From Gerris lacustris (Eukaryota; Arthropoda; Insecta; Hemiptera; Gerridae), in the NCBI GenBank assembly GCA_951217055.1, contig OX578280.1:46875882-46939881 (forward strand): 64,000 bases of DNA. Reading direction: 5' to 3'. Below, piece by piece: positions 1 through 11,900 of the stretch. The position numbers and the translations under genes were made by a program. Each line of letters opens with the position of its first letter. The stretch's first letter is position 1. Below the pieces are notes generated by a model. The model had not been told where the DNA came from. It did no database searches and saw nothing but the letters and a program-made list of their open reading frames with translations.

Positions 1-16
1 AACTTGGGACATACTG

Positions 17-676
17 TATATACAGGGTGGGCAAAAAAAACCGGACTTTTTTTAACCCTTATAGCTCAGTTTCTGTAATAGATAGAGATATGGGGTTTCA
101 GGGTCTGAAAACTACATTCTTCTACTTTAAATTTCATATCTATAATCTTTAAAAACCATTGGGTGAAAGCCATGCAATGACGGTTTGAAATAGGGTCTTA
201 AAAAAAGTCGTTGTCCGGATAGTAATGTTGTCTGAAATTGAAGATCAAATGCCAAATTACACGTTTATGCAAGATCGTGCCCCGTCCCATCACTCCTTGC
301 AAATAATTCCATACTTGCAAGAGAATTGCCCAAACTTCAGGCAACATTGTGCTTAACACATCTTTAATGTTTGTTATAACACTAAGGACTCCTCCCACTT
401 ACCTAAAAAGACCCCCCCCCCTCCACCATATGGTAATTTATTCTATCAAAACTATAACTATTTTTACTAACTAACTAACTATTTTTTTTAAGACCCTATT
501 TCAAACCGTCATTGCATGGCTTTCACCCAATAGTTTTTAAAGTTATAGATATGAAATTTAAAGTAGAAGAATGTAGTTTTTTAGACCCCGCAAACTCCAT
601 ATCTTTATCTATTACAGAAGCTGAGCTATATAAGTGTTCAAAAAAGTGCGTTTTTTTTTGCCCACCCTCTATATAT
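17..676. mobile_element. Foldback MITE with ~185-bp inverted arms
   Basis: The left arm (about 21-206) and right arm (about 483-672) are reverse complements with a few mismatches. Both arms contain the CGGTTTGAAATAGGGTCTTA block and end in TACAGGGTGGGC. TATA-rich sequence flanks both outer ends, as expected for a TA or TATA target duplication. The spacer holds no transposase. The CAGGGTGG terminus is shared with the compound repeat at 7629, so both may belong to one family. An open frame across the right arm is a by-product of the repeat. Confidence 0.8.
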
Positions 677-1905
677 CTTTTTATGGTATTTTATACACAT
701 ATTTGTCAATTCTATTTTAAACTGCAAGACAAATCGATTCCTGTGTACAATTTTATAAAAATTATTGCTTGGTGACATTTTCTCTTTGCAAGTATTTTTA
801 GCATTTCTTTTACCTCCTCTATTGTTGAGAATTCACAAAAATAAAGGCGAGAGAGCAATTAATTGAATCAATATTCCAACAAAAGTGTGGAAAGAGAGAT
901 TTTCCCGGAGATATTTTTGTGTTTTTTCCCTTTGTACTCGGTTATTTTTCAATTTACTTCTAAAAGCTTTCTTTGAACTTCGACCATACTGTTTCAACTT
1001 GACGTTCAATTATTTAATTATATAATTATTTCCAGATAAATAAACTTTTCATAAACTTGATACCTTCTTTTTTATAAAAAAACAAAACAAACATTAATTA
1101 TTATCTTCTTTTTTTAACTATTCCCTTTCTGGGAACTCACCATAACTAAATGAATAATTCAAAGAATTTTCTTTTTCATTTAATTAAATTTCTAAACTAA
1201 AATTAATTTCTGCTAGGTATTGCATAGATCTAATATAAAAGCTATAGTAATAAACAATTAATTGAACTACATGATATTTTTAGATTTAAATAAAAGAGAC
1301 AAACTAAAATTTCCAGGGACTTTGATAAGAGGAAATATAAATAATATAATTATATTAAGCATAGTAGTAATAATTTTTTATTAAATATCCTAACAAAATT
1401 AGATTCACATTAAACATATAATTATGAGTATCTTTTACTAAATGTTGATTTATAATTATTTATTTATAAATCCTTTTTAAAAAAGTCTGCAAATTAGTGT
1501 GGCGCATTTCTTCTTTGCGTTTTCCAAAGGAGGCAGCGTGATTAATTTTGTGGGTGCCATCATTTCGGACCCATTATAGGGATCATTCTTAAGTGAGTAG
1601 AAGTATGTAGTAAGGTCCTAGTACTAGTCAGGTTGGACGAACCACATGAACCCAGTAACTAGGCTTTATTTAGGCCCTTTCTACTATCTTTGTGGTAGAG
1701 AGTTTCAGCTATTTCACACAGCTCTGTACAATGTGCTGCCAAAGCGAGTATGGTGTGATCATTAGAGAGCCTTGATTCATTGTTGGCCGAGCAGACGTGG
1801 TAAGTGATTTAATCCACACGGTCACACTGGTTCTCTCTTAGGGGAGTAACTCATGTTAAGACTCATTCACTTAACTCCCTTGAGAATGATCTCTGTAATG
1901 GTATC
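677..1905. other. AT-rich stretch without a recognised gene
   Basis: No exon-like open frame with good splice borders is visible. A segment at about 1485-1525 (ATTAGTGTGGCGCAT) belongs to a dispersed family seen again near 17255, 37880, 56030 and, reversed, at 63910-63950. From about 1800 the sequence resembles the region leading to 35722. Confidence 0.5.
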
Positions 1906-2043
1906 GAAACGTCGGGATGTACGAAATCTCTGACGTGGTCTCTTGAAACGTCGGGATGTACGAAATCTCTGACGTGGTCTCTTGAAACGTCGGGATGTAC
2001 GAAATCTCTGACGTGGTCTCTTGAAACGTCGGGATCCACGAAA
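1906..2043. repeat. 39-bp minisatellite (about 3.5 units)
   Basis: Three nearly identical 39-nt units start with GAAACGTCGGGATGTACGAA at 1906, 1945 and 1984, followed by a diverged partial unit from 2023. The period is a multiple of three, so the minus strand stays open and shows an Arg-rich repetitive frame. I regard that frame as an artefact. The unit also occurs once, unamplified, at 35739-35780. Confidence 0.85.
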
Positions 2044-2661
2044 AAACTTAGAAAAATCTAGATTTTTTTTTAACAATTGGTTCTCTTATTTTACATAAAT
2101 ATTTTCGATAAAATTGATACATAGATTTCAGTCAATACTTACAATTCTCTTTTTCTTAAAGTGTATTCAGAATGCTTTGTTACGAGTAGATCGTCGTTTG
2201 TGAAATCGATACACGTGGATTTTACTTTAAAGGTTATCCTTGTATTATGTGTTATTCTTGTTATAGCAGTTATCCTTTGATCTTTTAGCTAAAGATTTGA
2301 CCAAAGGTTTTCATGTTCAGAAAAGTGGGTAATCCCATATATTCTTTGAAGTTTCTTCACCTTCAATTTTAGATTCTCTTGTGAAATTCCACGTTACAAG
2401 TAATAGTTTCTTATCTCATGACGGAGCTTACTTTGATGTCTTCAAATTTGATTCTTACCTAATCTTTGTTTTTTCTTTTGGGCTTCTTTAATTTTATCTA
2501 CTTTAATAAAAAAGAGGAAAATATTTTGTCTTGGACGTTAAGATAGAAATAACATTGAAAGTGTCCACACCAAATTGTGAGTGTGTGTGTTTGTGTGGCA
2601 CACTGTTCCACCATCATAAATTGTGTAGCTTATTGCAGTGTGCAAACACGGTATCATATTG

Positions 2662-2664
<3 letters not shown>

Positions 2665-2741
<77 letters not shown>
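2665..2741. repeat. (AT)n microsatellite
   Basis: An uninterrupted AT dinucleotide run of about 77 nt. The IYIYIY open frame across it is meaningless. Confidence 0.97.
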
Positions 2742-2748
<7 letters not shown>

Positions 2749-2858
2749 ATATTTCTGCTAAATATATTATTAAGTTATATTCTTCCAGCAGATAGAAAAT
2801 AAAGGCATGTAACTCCGATAATAATTTCTATTTTTTCATAAATATGTTTAAATTCATT

Positions 2859-3424
2859 ATAGTCCAGGAGATAGCGTGCAAAAAAGTGTCTGACTAACAT
2901 CAAGCTAGAATTTTGTAAACAAGTCAATCTTTTAGAGCCTTTTAAGAATATGTGGTCAGCTAAGTTCGTCCGCGGGACATAACTTGGCAATAGGCGTTTG
3001 AAAAAAACAAACCGGTGGAGAGCGGCCATGTCTCACCAATTATGGTGGACAATATTATTTTCATGATCCTGAGTACAGAATTAGTTAGTAGACCAAAAAT
3101 TAAGTCGATGTTATTTTCACACTTGATTGGTTAGTTATTCAAATATTACTAAAAATCAACGTGATCACCTGTCAAGGGACAAACTAACATCAACTTGATT
3201 TTCTGTCTACTAACTAATTCTGTACTAAGGATCATGAAAATCACATTGTCCACCATAATTGGTGAGACATGGCCGCTCTCCACAGGTATGTTTTTCACAA
3301 ACGCCTATTGCCAAGCTTTGTCCCGCACCACATATTCTTAAAAGCCGCTAAAAAATTGACTCGTATACAAAATTCTAGCTTGATGTTAGTCAGACACTTT
3401 TTTGCACGCTATCTCCTGGACTAT
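2859..3424. mobile_element. Foldback element with ~245-bp inverted arms
   Basis: The left arm (about 2859-3112) begins ATAGTCCAGGAGATAGCGTG and the right arm (about 3185-3424) ends with its complement. Both arms carry ATTATGGTGGACAAT next to AGAGCGGCCATGTCTCACC. Scattered mismatches show some age. The roughly 70-nt spacer holds no gene. This is a non-autonomous inverted-repeat element of unknown superfamily. Confidence 0.8.
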
Positions 3425-6024
3425 TATATTCCTGCAATAAAATTATAATTAATTAAATATATTTTAATTCCCTTGAACAAAAAAATGTTTCAAACGTATT
3501 TAGTCACGGGTGTGTCGGTACAAAATATTAGCGAACGTCCATAGTTTGGAAAAAGTTAGTGATTTTAATGAAATTTATGTAGTATACAATAGTTAGTCCT
3601 ACATATGGTTCGAAATTTATTTCACCCTTCATCTCCTTCATTCCTCTCGCACTTTAGTACAAATTTATTTTCTATCAATACATTTATTTTTAAAGTACTT
3701 ATCAGATTTTAATGTCTACGCAGTTGTGAACGCTCTTGTTTTGAAAACAACTTCAAACAGTCCATAACATAGAGCTGATGAGTGATTTTTTTATTTTTTA
3801 TTTTTATAAAATGATTCGGTATTGATAGTTAGCCTACAGATAGTTCCAAATTATTCAAACCCTTCTGTGGACATGGCTTTCTGTCGCGCATAATCACAAA
3901 ACATTTTTTAAATTTACATTAATATTTTGAAATTCATCTCATAATATACTTTATTCTATACTTATCTAACCATTCGTCCTGTGGTAGGACGCAAAGCAGT
4001 CTTGTTCACACTAATTAACTGACGATTTTAAATAAATAATAGGTATTCTTTTTACCTATATATTATAATTAATTACTACCTATAATATATCTAATCTACG
4101 GATTTGCAAGTCTTTCCAAAAACAGAAGATTTAGACCCAATTCCCAGTTATAAATGAGATTTTTTTTGCTAATTTGTAAACTATTAATTTGTTAAAAATC
4201 TAGAACGACTTTATCAAACTGAATCCTCAATGTCTGATAAATGATTTAATTACAAAAGCAATTAGTCGTTGTGCAATTATGAACCAGAGACACGAGACTG
4301 AATTACTCGACCTTCAATTTATACTTATATCTTATAATTAAACCAGATGTTAGTTAATAGTTACCCGCAAATAATAGTTACCAGTTGAACTCTTAGTTGC
4401 CTTATCAAATCATTAGAATCGAGGTCAACCTCCTTCGTTCATCAGCTCTATATTATAGACCGTTTTGAGTCTGGGGCTAAAATGTCAAATCTTGATTTCA
4501 CTTCCCCCACTCTTCGTCTAATGTCATGTCCAGGCCCTGCGGCCTCCCCCCCCCCCCTCTCTATTCCTTCTGTTACACCACTTCAAAACTTCAAATCTAT
4601 CGCTTATAACATCTCTGTTGACGTTCCTCTTTTATTTCTACAGATATAAATATGACCTATTTATTTTTTTTAAGGTTGTAAAATTTAAATTATAAAAGTA
4701 CAAGAAGTAGGGCAATTAATTAAGGAACCAAAGATTGGCAATATGACGGGTTAGGTCAGATATAATATTCTTTTTTAACTGCTCAAAGTTAAATAATTAT
4801 TTCTTTATTTTACAATAACTAAATTAAACCTTAAAACTAATATATATTACTTTACAAAATTATATTTTATAGGTTTTACAAGAGCAGAGTTATAAAGGAT
4901 AGATCTTTCATTAAAACATTATATATTTGTGTCTTGGATAGCTCTTTGAATTTCCAAGTTTTCTAAAAGGTTTAATTTCCTATTTATTTAACATGTGTGT
5001 AGGAGTTTATAATTATTGATATTTAATAGTAATGATCGGTTTCTGGTACATAAACTAGATACATTGACGTGTTATTGATGTTTGTCGTTCGATTTTTTTT
5101 GCTATGATTTATGGTGCTCAGCAATGTGTGTACTTATTCTTCTACCTGTTTGTCCGACATATACACACCGTTTTAGGTTACGCATGTCAGTTTTATTCCA
5201 CATTTATCTTTTATTTCAACCGGTTGTTTGACTGAACCCAGAATAGTCCCTAATTGTACTTTTTATATACTACGTTTTTAAATTTTCTGTTGAATCGTAT
5301 GTAATGTTGATAATATAATTGTAATTGTTATATAATATATAATGTTAGTGAAAAAAAAAAGTTCCGAATTTATTTACTTCACATAAAATACAACCATCTA
5401 AAGAGCTGATCATAAACCTATTTCAATGTTTATCTCTTATTTATAAAAATCACAAATTTGAAACCCTTCAAAATGAAGATTGTAAATATGGGACATGGCA
5501 AAACAAAATAAAATAACTTGCGGATTGTTTCGGAACTAACTTTCCATACAGCAAAAGTTGCTGAAAACCAATTAAATTCTGCTGAAAGATGCCTAAAAGT
5601 ATTAAAATAATGCATTGTCATCGTGTTCTGAGCTATGCTAAATGTTTAAAATGTCTAGCTATTCGGGAAGTTAGTTATAAATCGATTGCCAGATTTGTAC
5701 CGGACAAACAAACAAACAAGAAAGCAAGCTAAGAAACGTAGTAAAAATGTCGAAACGCGTTTGTGAATTATTATAATATAAAATTGTGGTGCCAATATTG
5801 TAGAGTTACTTTTTGTTAACCTCTCTAGTCATAATTATAATGTGGTACCACAAAATTTCAGTCATAACTACCAATTATAATTTAAAACAATTAGAAATAT
5901 TTGGAATCTAATAATTTAAAAAAAAAAAATATATATATATACTTCTACGTTACCGGCAAATCCCGAAATCAGTTATAACTTAGAATTTTCTTGTCACAAC
6001 TATTTTTGGCAAAGCGCTCTCTTC
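3425..6024. other. Upstream intron or flank, no gene recognised
   Basis: AT-rich sequence. Two diverged segments, at about 3560-3630 and 3825-3870, both carry a GTTAG-CCTAC block followed by a TTCACCCTTC-like block. A C homopolymer lies near 4546-4556. No exon of the collagen gene could be identified here; the missing first part of its TSPN domain is probably outside the window. Confidence 0.4.
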
Positions 6025-6025
6025 T

Positions 6026-6412
6026 AAGGCGGCTTTCACACTGCGTGAGAGATCGAGCGAGGCTGATTCCGCTTGAGAAACAAACACATGTATCAGCATG
6101 GGGCTATTCACATTAAACCCCGAGCGAGACCGGGCGAGTCCTGAAGGGCGATTTGTATCAACATGTTTGTTAGCTAAGCGTTTTCGGCCGCCGAAAACTA
6201 ATTGTAAACGGTTGTATGCAGAGTGGTATAGATAATCGGCCGATCGGCGTCGGTCTCGCGCGCAGTGTGAATACGCACTCGCTCGGTCTCGCGCGTAGTG
6301 TGAATACGCACTCGCTCGGTCTCGCGCGCAGTGTGAATACGCACTCGCTCGGTCTCGCGCGCAGTGTCAATACACACTCGCTCGGTCTCGCGCGTGGTGA
6401 TAACGCCGCCTA
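6026..6412. mobile_element. PIF/Harbinger-like MITE with an internal 33-bp minisatellite
   Basis: The left end GGCGGCTTTCACACTGCG and the complement of the right end (GGCGGCGTTATCACC) form short inverted termini. A TAA sits outside both, the target duplication expected for PIF/Harbinger (TWA). Inside, from about 6250 to 6395, a 33-nt unit (GGTCTCGCGCGCAGTGTGAA...CGCACTCGCTC) repeats four to five times. It is much more GC-rich than its surroundings and leaves repetitive open frames on both strands. Family assignment rests on the termini and TSD only. Confidence 0.65.
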
Positions 6413-6521
6413 AACCTATTGTGCCAAGGTAGAACTAAAATTTCCTGATTATAGCGAGTCTAAACCAGTTTTAACTGAAATAGAACAGTTACAGTGTATA
6501 GGTGCCTATTCCAATTTGCAT

Positions 6522-6656
<135 letters not shown>

Positions 6657-7628
6657 ATTAATGTATGTATGTATATTAACATTATTATTAAGGAGATAAC
6701 TGAAGTTTGTTTATTATTTCCATAATCTAAATATATGATAAGTAGAATTGGGTGTGGTTGAAACTCCTCCGGAGCGCTCTACAACTCTACACACTGAATT
6801 CTACTTTTACCCATAAAATAATTTTATTACCCTCTAATTCGAATCAATTAAAATTTAACATTATCCATATTCATTTAGGTAAGGTTATTGCAGTATATAT
6901 TGTTATGGAAAACATGCTTTTCTCGGACCAGTAAACTTAGTGTTAATTAGGAGAATGTTAATTCCATTAACATATAAACATTGATTATTCTCATGTGTGC
7001 AGTATAAACAATTGCTTAACTGATATTAATTACGTATAGTGAAGATGTAAACACACACACACATATTATATATTATATTGTGTGTGCAAGATATATAGGG
7101 GAATGAAATATTATACACTTACAAAATGGAACATACAGATAATGAGTAAAGATAGACGAGTATTTATGAATAGTTGGTTAGTTAAATTGAAATAGGGCAG
7201 ATAAATTTAAGTATTATGAGTATTCTATTAACAAAATTAATTAAGTTTTGGTTAATACGAAATTTTTCGGAAATGTTGTAGTAGTTTATAGTTTTGACTT
7301 TTGTGTAATAAAAGATCAAATTGATACCGCAGACAAAATTAAGTAATATACTTATTACATCGGAACTTAATTGCCTTATTTAATATTTTATTTAAATAAT
7401 TTATAATTAAGAATTTAATATTATATAAAATGTTTTATAAAATAATGTGATAATTAAAAGTTTATTTTTATAGTGGTGTCACATTTAATATCTTCTAAAC
7501 GGATTTTTTTTATTTGAAACTATGAAAAGCAAATAGAAAACTTATATAAAAAACATTTAATGTAGTAATTTTTATAAAAAAATATATTTTATTACAACCG
7601 CTTCATTATCTTTATAACTATAATAAGT

Positions 7629-8614
7629 ATACAGGGTGGTCCAAAAGTCCCCCCCCCCCCCCCCTCCCTCTTAACTTTTTAACGGTTTGAGATAAATTAA
7701 TGAAACTTGGGGGATCTCTACCATGCAAAGGGAAGTTTGTGTTTTCATTCAATCGCCCACTAGGGGCACCCAGGGCAACCACCCACTTTGCCCCCAGGCC
7801 ACCCAAATTCAAAATTTCAAATTGGAGTGTATATTTTTGATAGCATATTTGGATTCTACGGTGAAAAATAATAAACTTTTTCATGAAATTCTTTTTTCTT
7901 TCTCCAATATTTTGCCCCTGCGGGGCAAAGACAGCAAAATCACCCTTCCGATTATAGGTTGTAAACTCTAAACGGTTAGATAAATTAATGAAGCTAAGGG
8001 GATCCGTACCATGTAAAGGGAAGTTTGTTTTCATGCAATCGCGCTGTAGGGGCAACCACCCATTTTGCCCCTAGGCCACTTCTAACTTCAAAATTTTAAC
8101 CTGGGGTGTATATTTTTGATAGCAGATTTAGATTCTACGGTGAAAAATAAAAATATATTTTACTTCAAACTTTTTTTTCTATCTCCAATATTTTGCCTCC
8201 TATAGGGGGGGCAAAGGTATAAAAATGGTAGATTTCAGTGCCTGGGGGCAAAATGGTGGTTGCCCCTACTACGCGAGTAGATGAATACACACTTCTCTTA
8301 ACATGGTACAGATCCCCCAAGTTCCATTACTTTATTTCAAACCGTTTAGATTTTATAACGCTCTAAGTGTTATTTTTTTTAATATTTCGGAAGGGTTATT
8401 TTGCTATCTTTGCCCTCCTATAGGGAGCAAAATATTGGAGATAGAAAAAATAGTTCCAAGTAAAAGTTTATTATTTTTCACCGCAGAATCCAAATATGCT
8501 ATCAAAATTATACACTCCAATTTGAAATTTTGTTGGGTGGCCTGGGGGCAAAGTGGGTGGTTGCCCCTAATGGACGATTACATGAAAACAAACTTCCCTT
8601 TGCATGGTAGAGAT
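7629..8614. mobile_element. Compound repeat: two tandem units and one inverted unit
   Basis: It begins TATACAGGGTGGTCC, like the element at 17-676. A unit of roughly 300 bp (TTAATGAAACTTGGGGGATC ... GGGGCAACCACCCA ... TGATAGCA...CTACGGTGAAAAA ... CTCCAATATTTTGCC) occurs at about 7680-7930, again diverged at 7965-8210, and inverted at about 8220-8614. The right outer terminus is missing, so the element looks truncated. A C homopolymer sits at 7650-7664. Open frames across it are repeat by-products. Confidence 0.7.
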
Positions 8615-8772
8615 AAGGACTGTTACTTTGTTCTTTTAGTTAACAGGTTAGCATTTTCATTTGTTAAGAGCTATTCTTTCAGAAGAATTCGTTCATAATG
8701 ACTCTACGCTATTTGTAACTACTAACTCTTCAATTGCATCGTAATAATGTATTTGATGGTTTTATTTTACAG

Positions 8773-8943
8773 GTATTCGACAGGAACTGGCATAAGATTC
8801 ACTGGGGTATATTCCGAGACCGGGTAGTTCTGCACGTGGACTGTGAACTTCTGGGTGCTCAGTACTTTACCTCTCGAGGAACTATAGACTACTCAGGCAA
8901 TATTACCCTGTCAAAACTTTCCACTGCATCCATCTCAGTACCG
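8773..8943 (+). CDS. Collagen exon 1 in window: TSPN/LamG domain part
   Basis: 57 codons, phase 0 at both ends, with acceptor TTTTACAG and donor GTGAGT. The peptide starts [20 protein letters not shown] and continues with [10 protein letters not shown]. The WHKI...VVLHVDC pattern is characteristic of thrombospondin N-terminal-like domains, and the cysteine after VD is the usual disulfide partner of one in the next exon. An N-glycosylation sequon (NIT) lies near residue 43. The open frame upstream of 8773 is intronic. Confidence 0.9.
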
Positions 8944-11900
8944 GTGAGTAAACACAAAACAATATAATACCAATAATTTTAAATAAAATATTTGGTAAAG
9001 TCAAGAACACTAGCAGATTAAATAAGCCATTTAAAACGTCAATATATACTGTAACACTTACAAGGAAATTTATTGGACAAGCGCAGGAAGTTCTTCATTT
9101 CAGAGACTAGGTATTTTAAAAGATTGTTTGTGTCTTTTTTTAACGATAACTGCTGTGTAATGTTGACCGATTTGAATGAAATTCGGCGCACATGTGCATC
9201 TCAGCATTTGTGACAACTGTATAGGTTTTTTTAGAAAATTTTACACATAATATTTTCAATATGGTGGACGACTAAAAAAAAAGTTTTATTCAGCATGACA
9301 TTTTAGGGGTACTCACGATCTTTAGTTTAACGTGCTAAACTGTGTTAAGACAGTTAAGTAGATTAAATGATCTCTATAAAATAATAAATAATGTATTATA
9401 TCCCGTTAACACTTAACTCGGCTTTAAGAGAGTTAAATGAAGTTTGAAATATGTTAAATCGGGTTAAGATTATGGAAGTTGAAAATATGTGAGAAAAATA
9501 TATTTCTCTAATCTAATAGCTGTCAAATGGTGCATGTGCAAGCCACTGAAAACCACACCTGTATATAACAATATAACATTTAACTTATAACACGTCCTTA
9601 TAACAAGGACCTTCTCGTCAAGGTCCCTTACAATCTTTAATTTACAACATTTAACTTGTTAAGATATAACTCGCCAAAAACACCTATTATATATCGTTTT
9701 TAAGCTCTTGAAGAATAGAAAAAAATTTGTAAGAATTATTAAAGAATTTTCATTCTTTCCCGGCATTTAAAAAAAAATGGCCATAATGAGAGGTTTAAAA
9801 AAGGTGTTTTGCTTGTATAATAATGATAATTTTATTAATTTCCACCAAAATAAATAAAAACTAAATGTAATGGCATGTTACATATTATTATAATTTTATA
9901 ACTCTTTTAAAGCATATTAGGAATAAGCAAGTTTTTCAATAAGAAAGTATTTGACATCAAAAGGTAACTAATAAAGAACAAAAATGTAAAAAAAAAAACC
10001 GATGAAATTCCATTAATTAGTTTAAAAGTTATAAGCGAACATAACTATTAATTACTACGATACTTTTGTTAATCGTCAAAATTTGATTTCATATTTCAAA
10101 ATACCGCAAAAATGCAAATAGTTAAATAAATAAAAACAATGTATAAACTTTTTTTTTTGAAAAATAACAATAAAAAAAAAATCAGTTAGTTCAAAATGGT
10201 CACCCATCCAAGTACTGATCACGCCCAATGCTGCTTCCTCCTACTGCGAAGCAGCAGGAGAGGCCACTTTAGTGGCCTCTGAAGCGAGGAAAAGTTCTGA
10301 GGTACCCCGTACCCGATTTCTTTTAGATATGGTCGTTTGCAAAAACAATTAATGCCAGACATAATACCAAAAATGTTTCCCAATGTCTAAAAATAGCTTT
10401 TCGGTTGAAGAAAATTTTGAATTTGGAAACAAAAAATGCTCTTTCTCAAAATTATCACAGGACTTGAGGTCACCATATTTCCTGTCTTGAGGTCAGTCAT
10501 ATTTAATGTTGAACCTTGTATGTATTTTTTGGAACCAAATCCGATGGAACACTGACAATATTATATGGGATATTATACTAAGCTTTATTTGTTAGAGATT
10601 TCACAAATTATCAGAAGTTTTTTTTTGTTAATTTATAATTTCCAACTATTTCATTGAAATAATTATCCAAAATTAACATAATCGATAACTCCAATGATCA
10701 TTACGAATGCTGATTCTATACTAATTATTTATAAAGTTCATTATCAATTAAACACTTAAGTCAAAAAGGATGAGGTAATTTTGTGTTTTAATTAAGGGAC
10801 AGTCTGGCCTAATTAAATTATTGTGTGCGAGGGTTTAACATCATGTTTTATTTTAAAACCTTTAATTCACCTACTTTCGATTTATTCTGCAAGTATTTAT
10901 TGTTATTATTATATACTAATATATCATATGATAGATCTTATTATTATTGACAATAATTATAAAATTTTGAATTTTTTGTAAAACAAAAACTTCTTTGCTT
11001 TAATGGATTCAAATGAAAGTTTAACCAAAGAAAATAGTTTAATATTATTTTTTTTTTTATTTATTTATTTAGAATATAATATAAAATTATGCTTTTGGTA
11101 TAAAATTCAGACACAGTATATACTTAATAGAAACTAACTAGAAGCTAACTGGCCGCATAAGCCTAAGCTTGAGCGCGGCTTAGTTTAATAGTATCATCTA
11201 GATAAAAATAGAAGAATATGCTTAGCAAAATTTGGCTCCGACCATAAAATTATGAATGAGGTTATATACTCGAATAATATTTTATTCATTCACACATTCT
11301 CAACTAGGATTTACTATTAAGCCTTTCTTTTAAATATTAGGAAAAGAAAATGGGTTTTGCAAGTATAATACTGCAACAATAAAAACTTTGTTCGACGAAG
11401 TTTTACAAATCGAATAAACGAAATTAGAATAAGCAGCTTACACGAATATAAAGATATTAGGGTCCAAAATAGGTTGAATAAAGCGGATAGAATCTAGTAG
11501 TATGCTTACATTACAATTTTTACTGTTTATCTTTGGAACAAAAATAAATAAAATGTTTAAGTTAACATTTTCATTTTCTTTTTCGAAAAAAAAAAAAAAT
11601 AAAAAAAATAATGACAACTCAAGAAAAAATAATTTCATACATTTTCTTTAGCAGAGATATTTTATTGTAAAAATTTAAATTTGAAGTATTATGAAGACAT
11701 ACTTTTTACCTTAAAATAAACTAAGTTATTAGAATAGGGTATACAATTACAGGATTATTTGAATTACCTGTAATTTTTAAACGAGCGTATATTATGTAAT
11801 TTATTTCAGATACTTAGCATTTTAAGTTTATTTGTTCATCTATTGATAACTAGCATACAAATTGATTCATTTGAAAAAAATTTGGCACACAGATGCATCT

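Noticed and set aside
1867..2076. Arg-rich repetitive frame on the minus strand
   Set aside because: Produced by the 39-bp minisatellite, whose period is a multiple of three; no start context or homology.
2577..2795. Open frame with long IYIYIY run
   Set aside because: It is the translation of the AT microsatellite; the same holds for 6502-6699.
6170..6413. Repetitive frames on both strands (LARSVNTHSLG-like)
   Set aside because: By-product of the 33-bp array inside the MITE.
7618..8055. 145-codon frame on the minus strand
   Set aside because: Lies entirely across the compound repeat, with homopolymer-coded glycines and prolines; the overlapping + frame is equally open.
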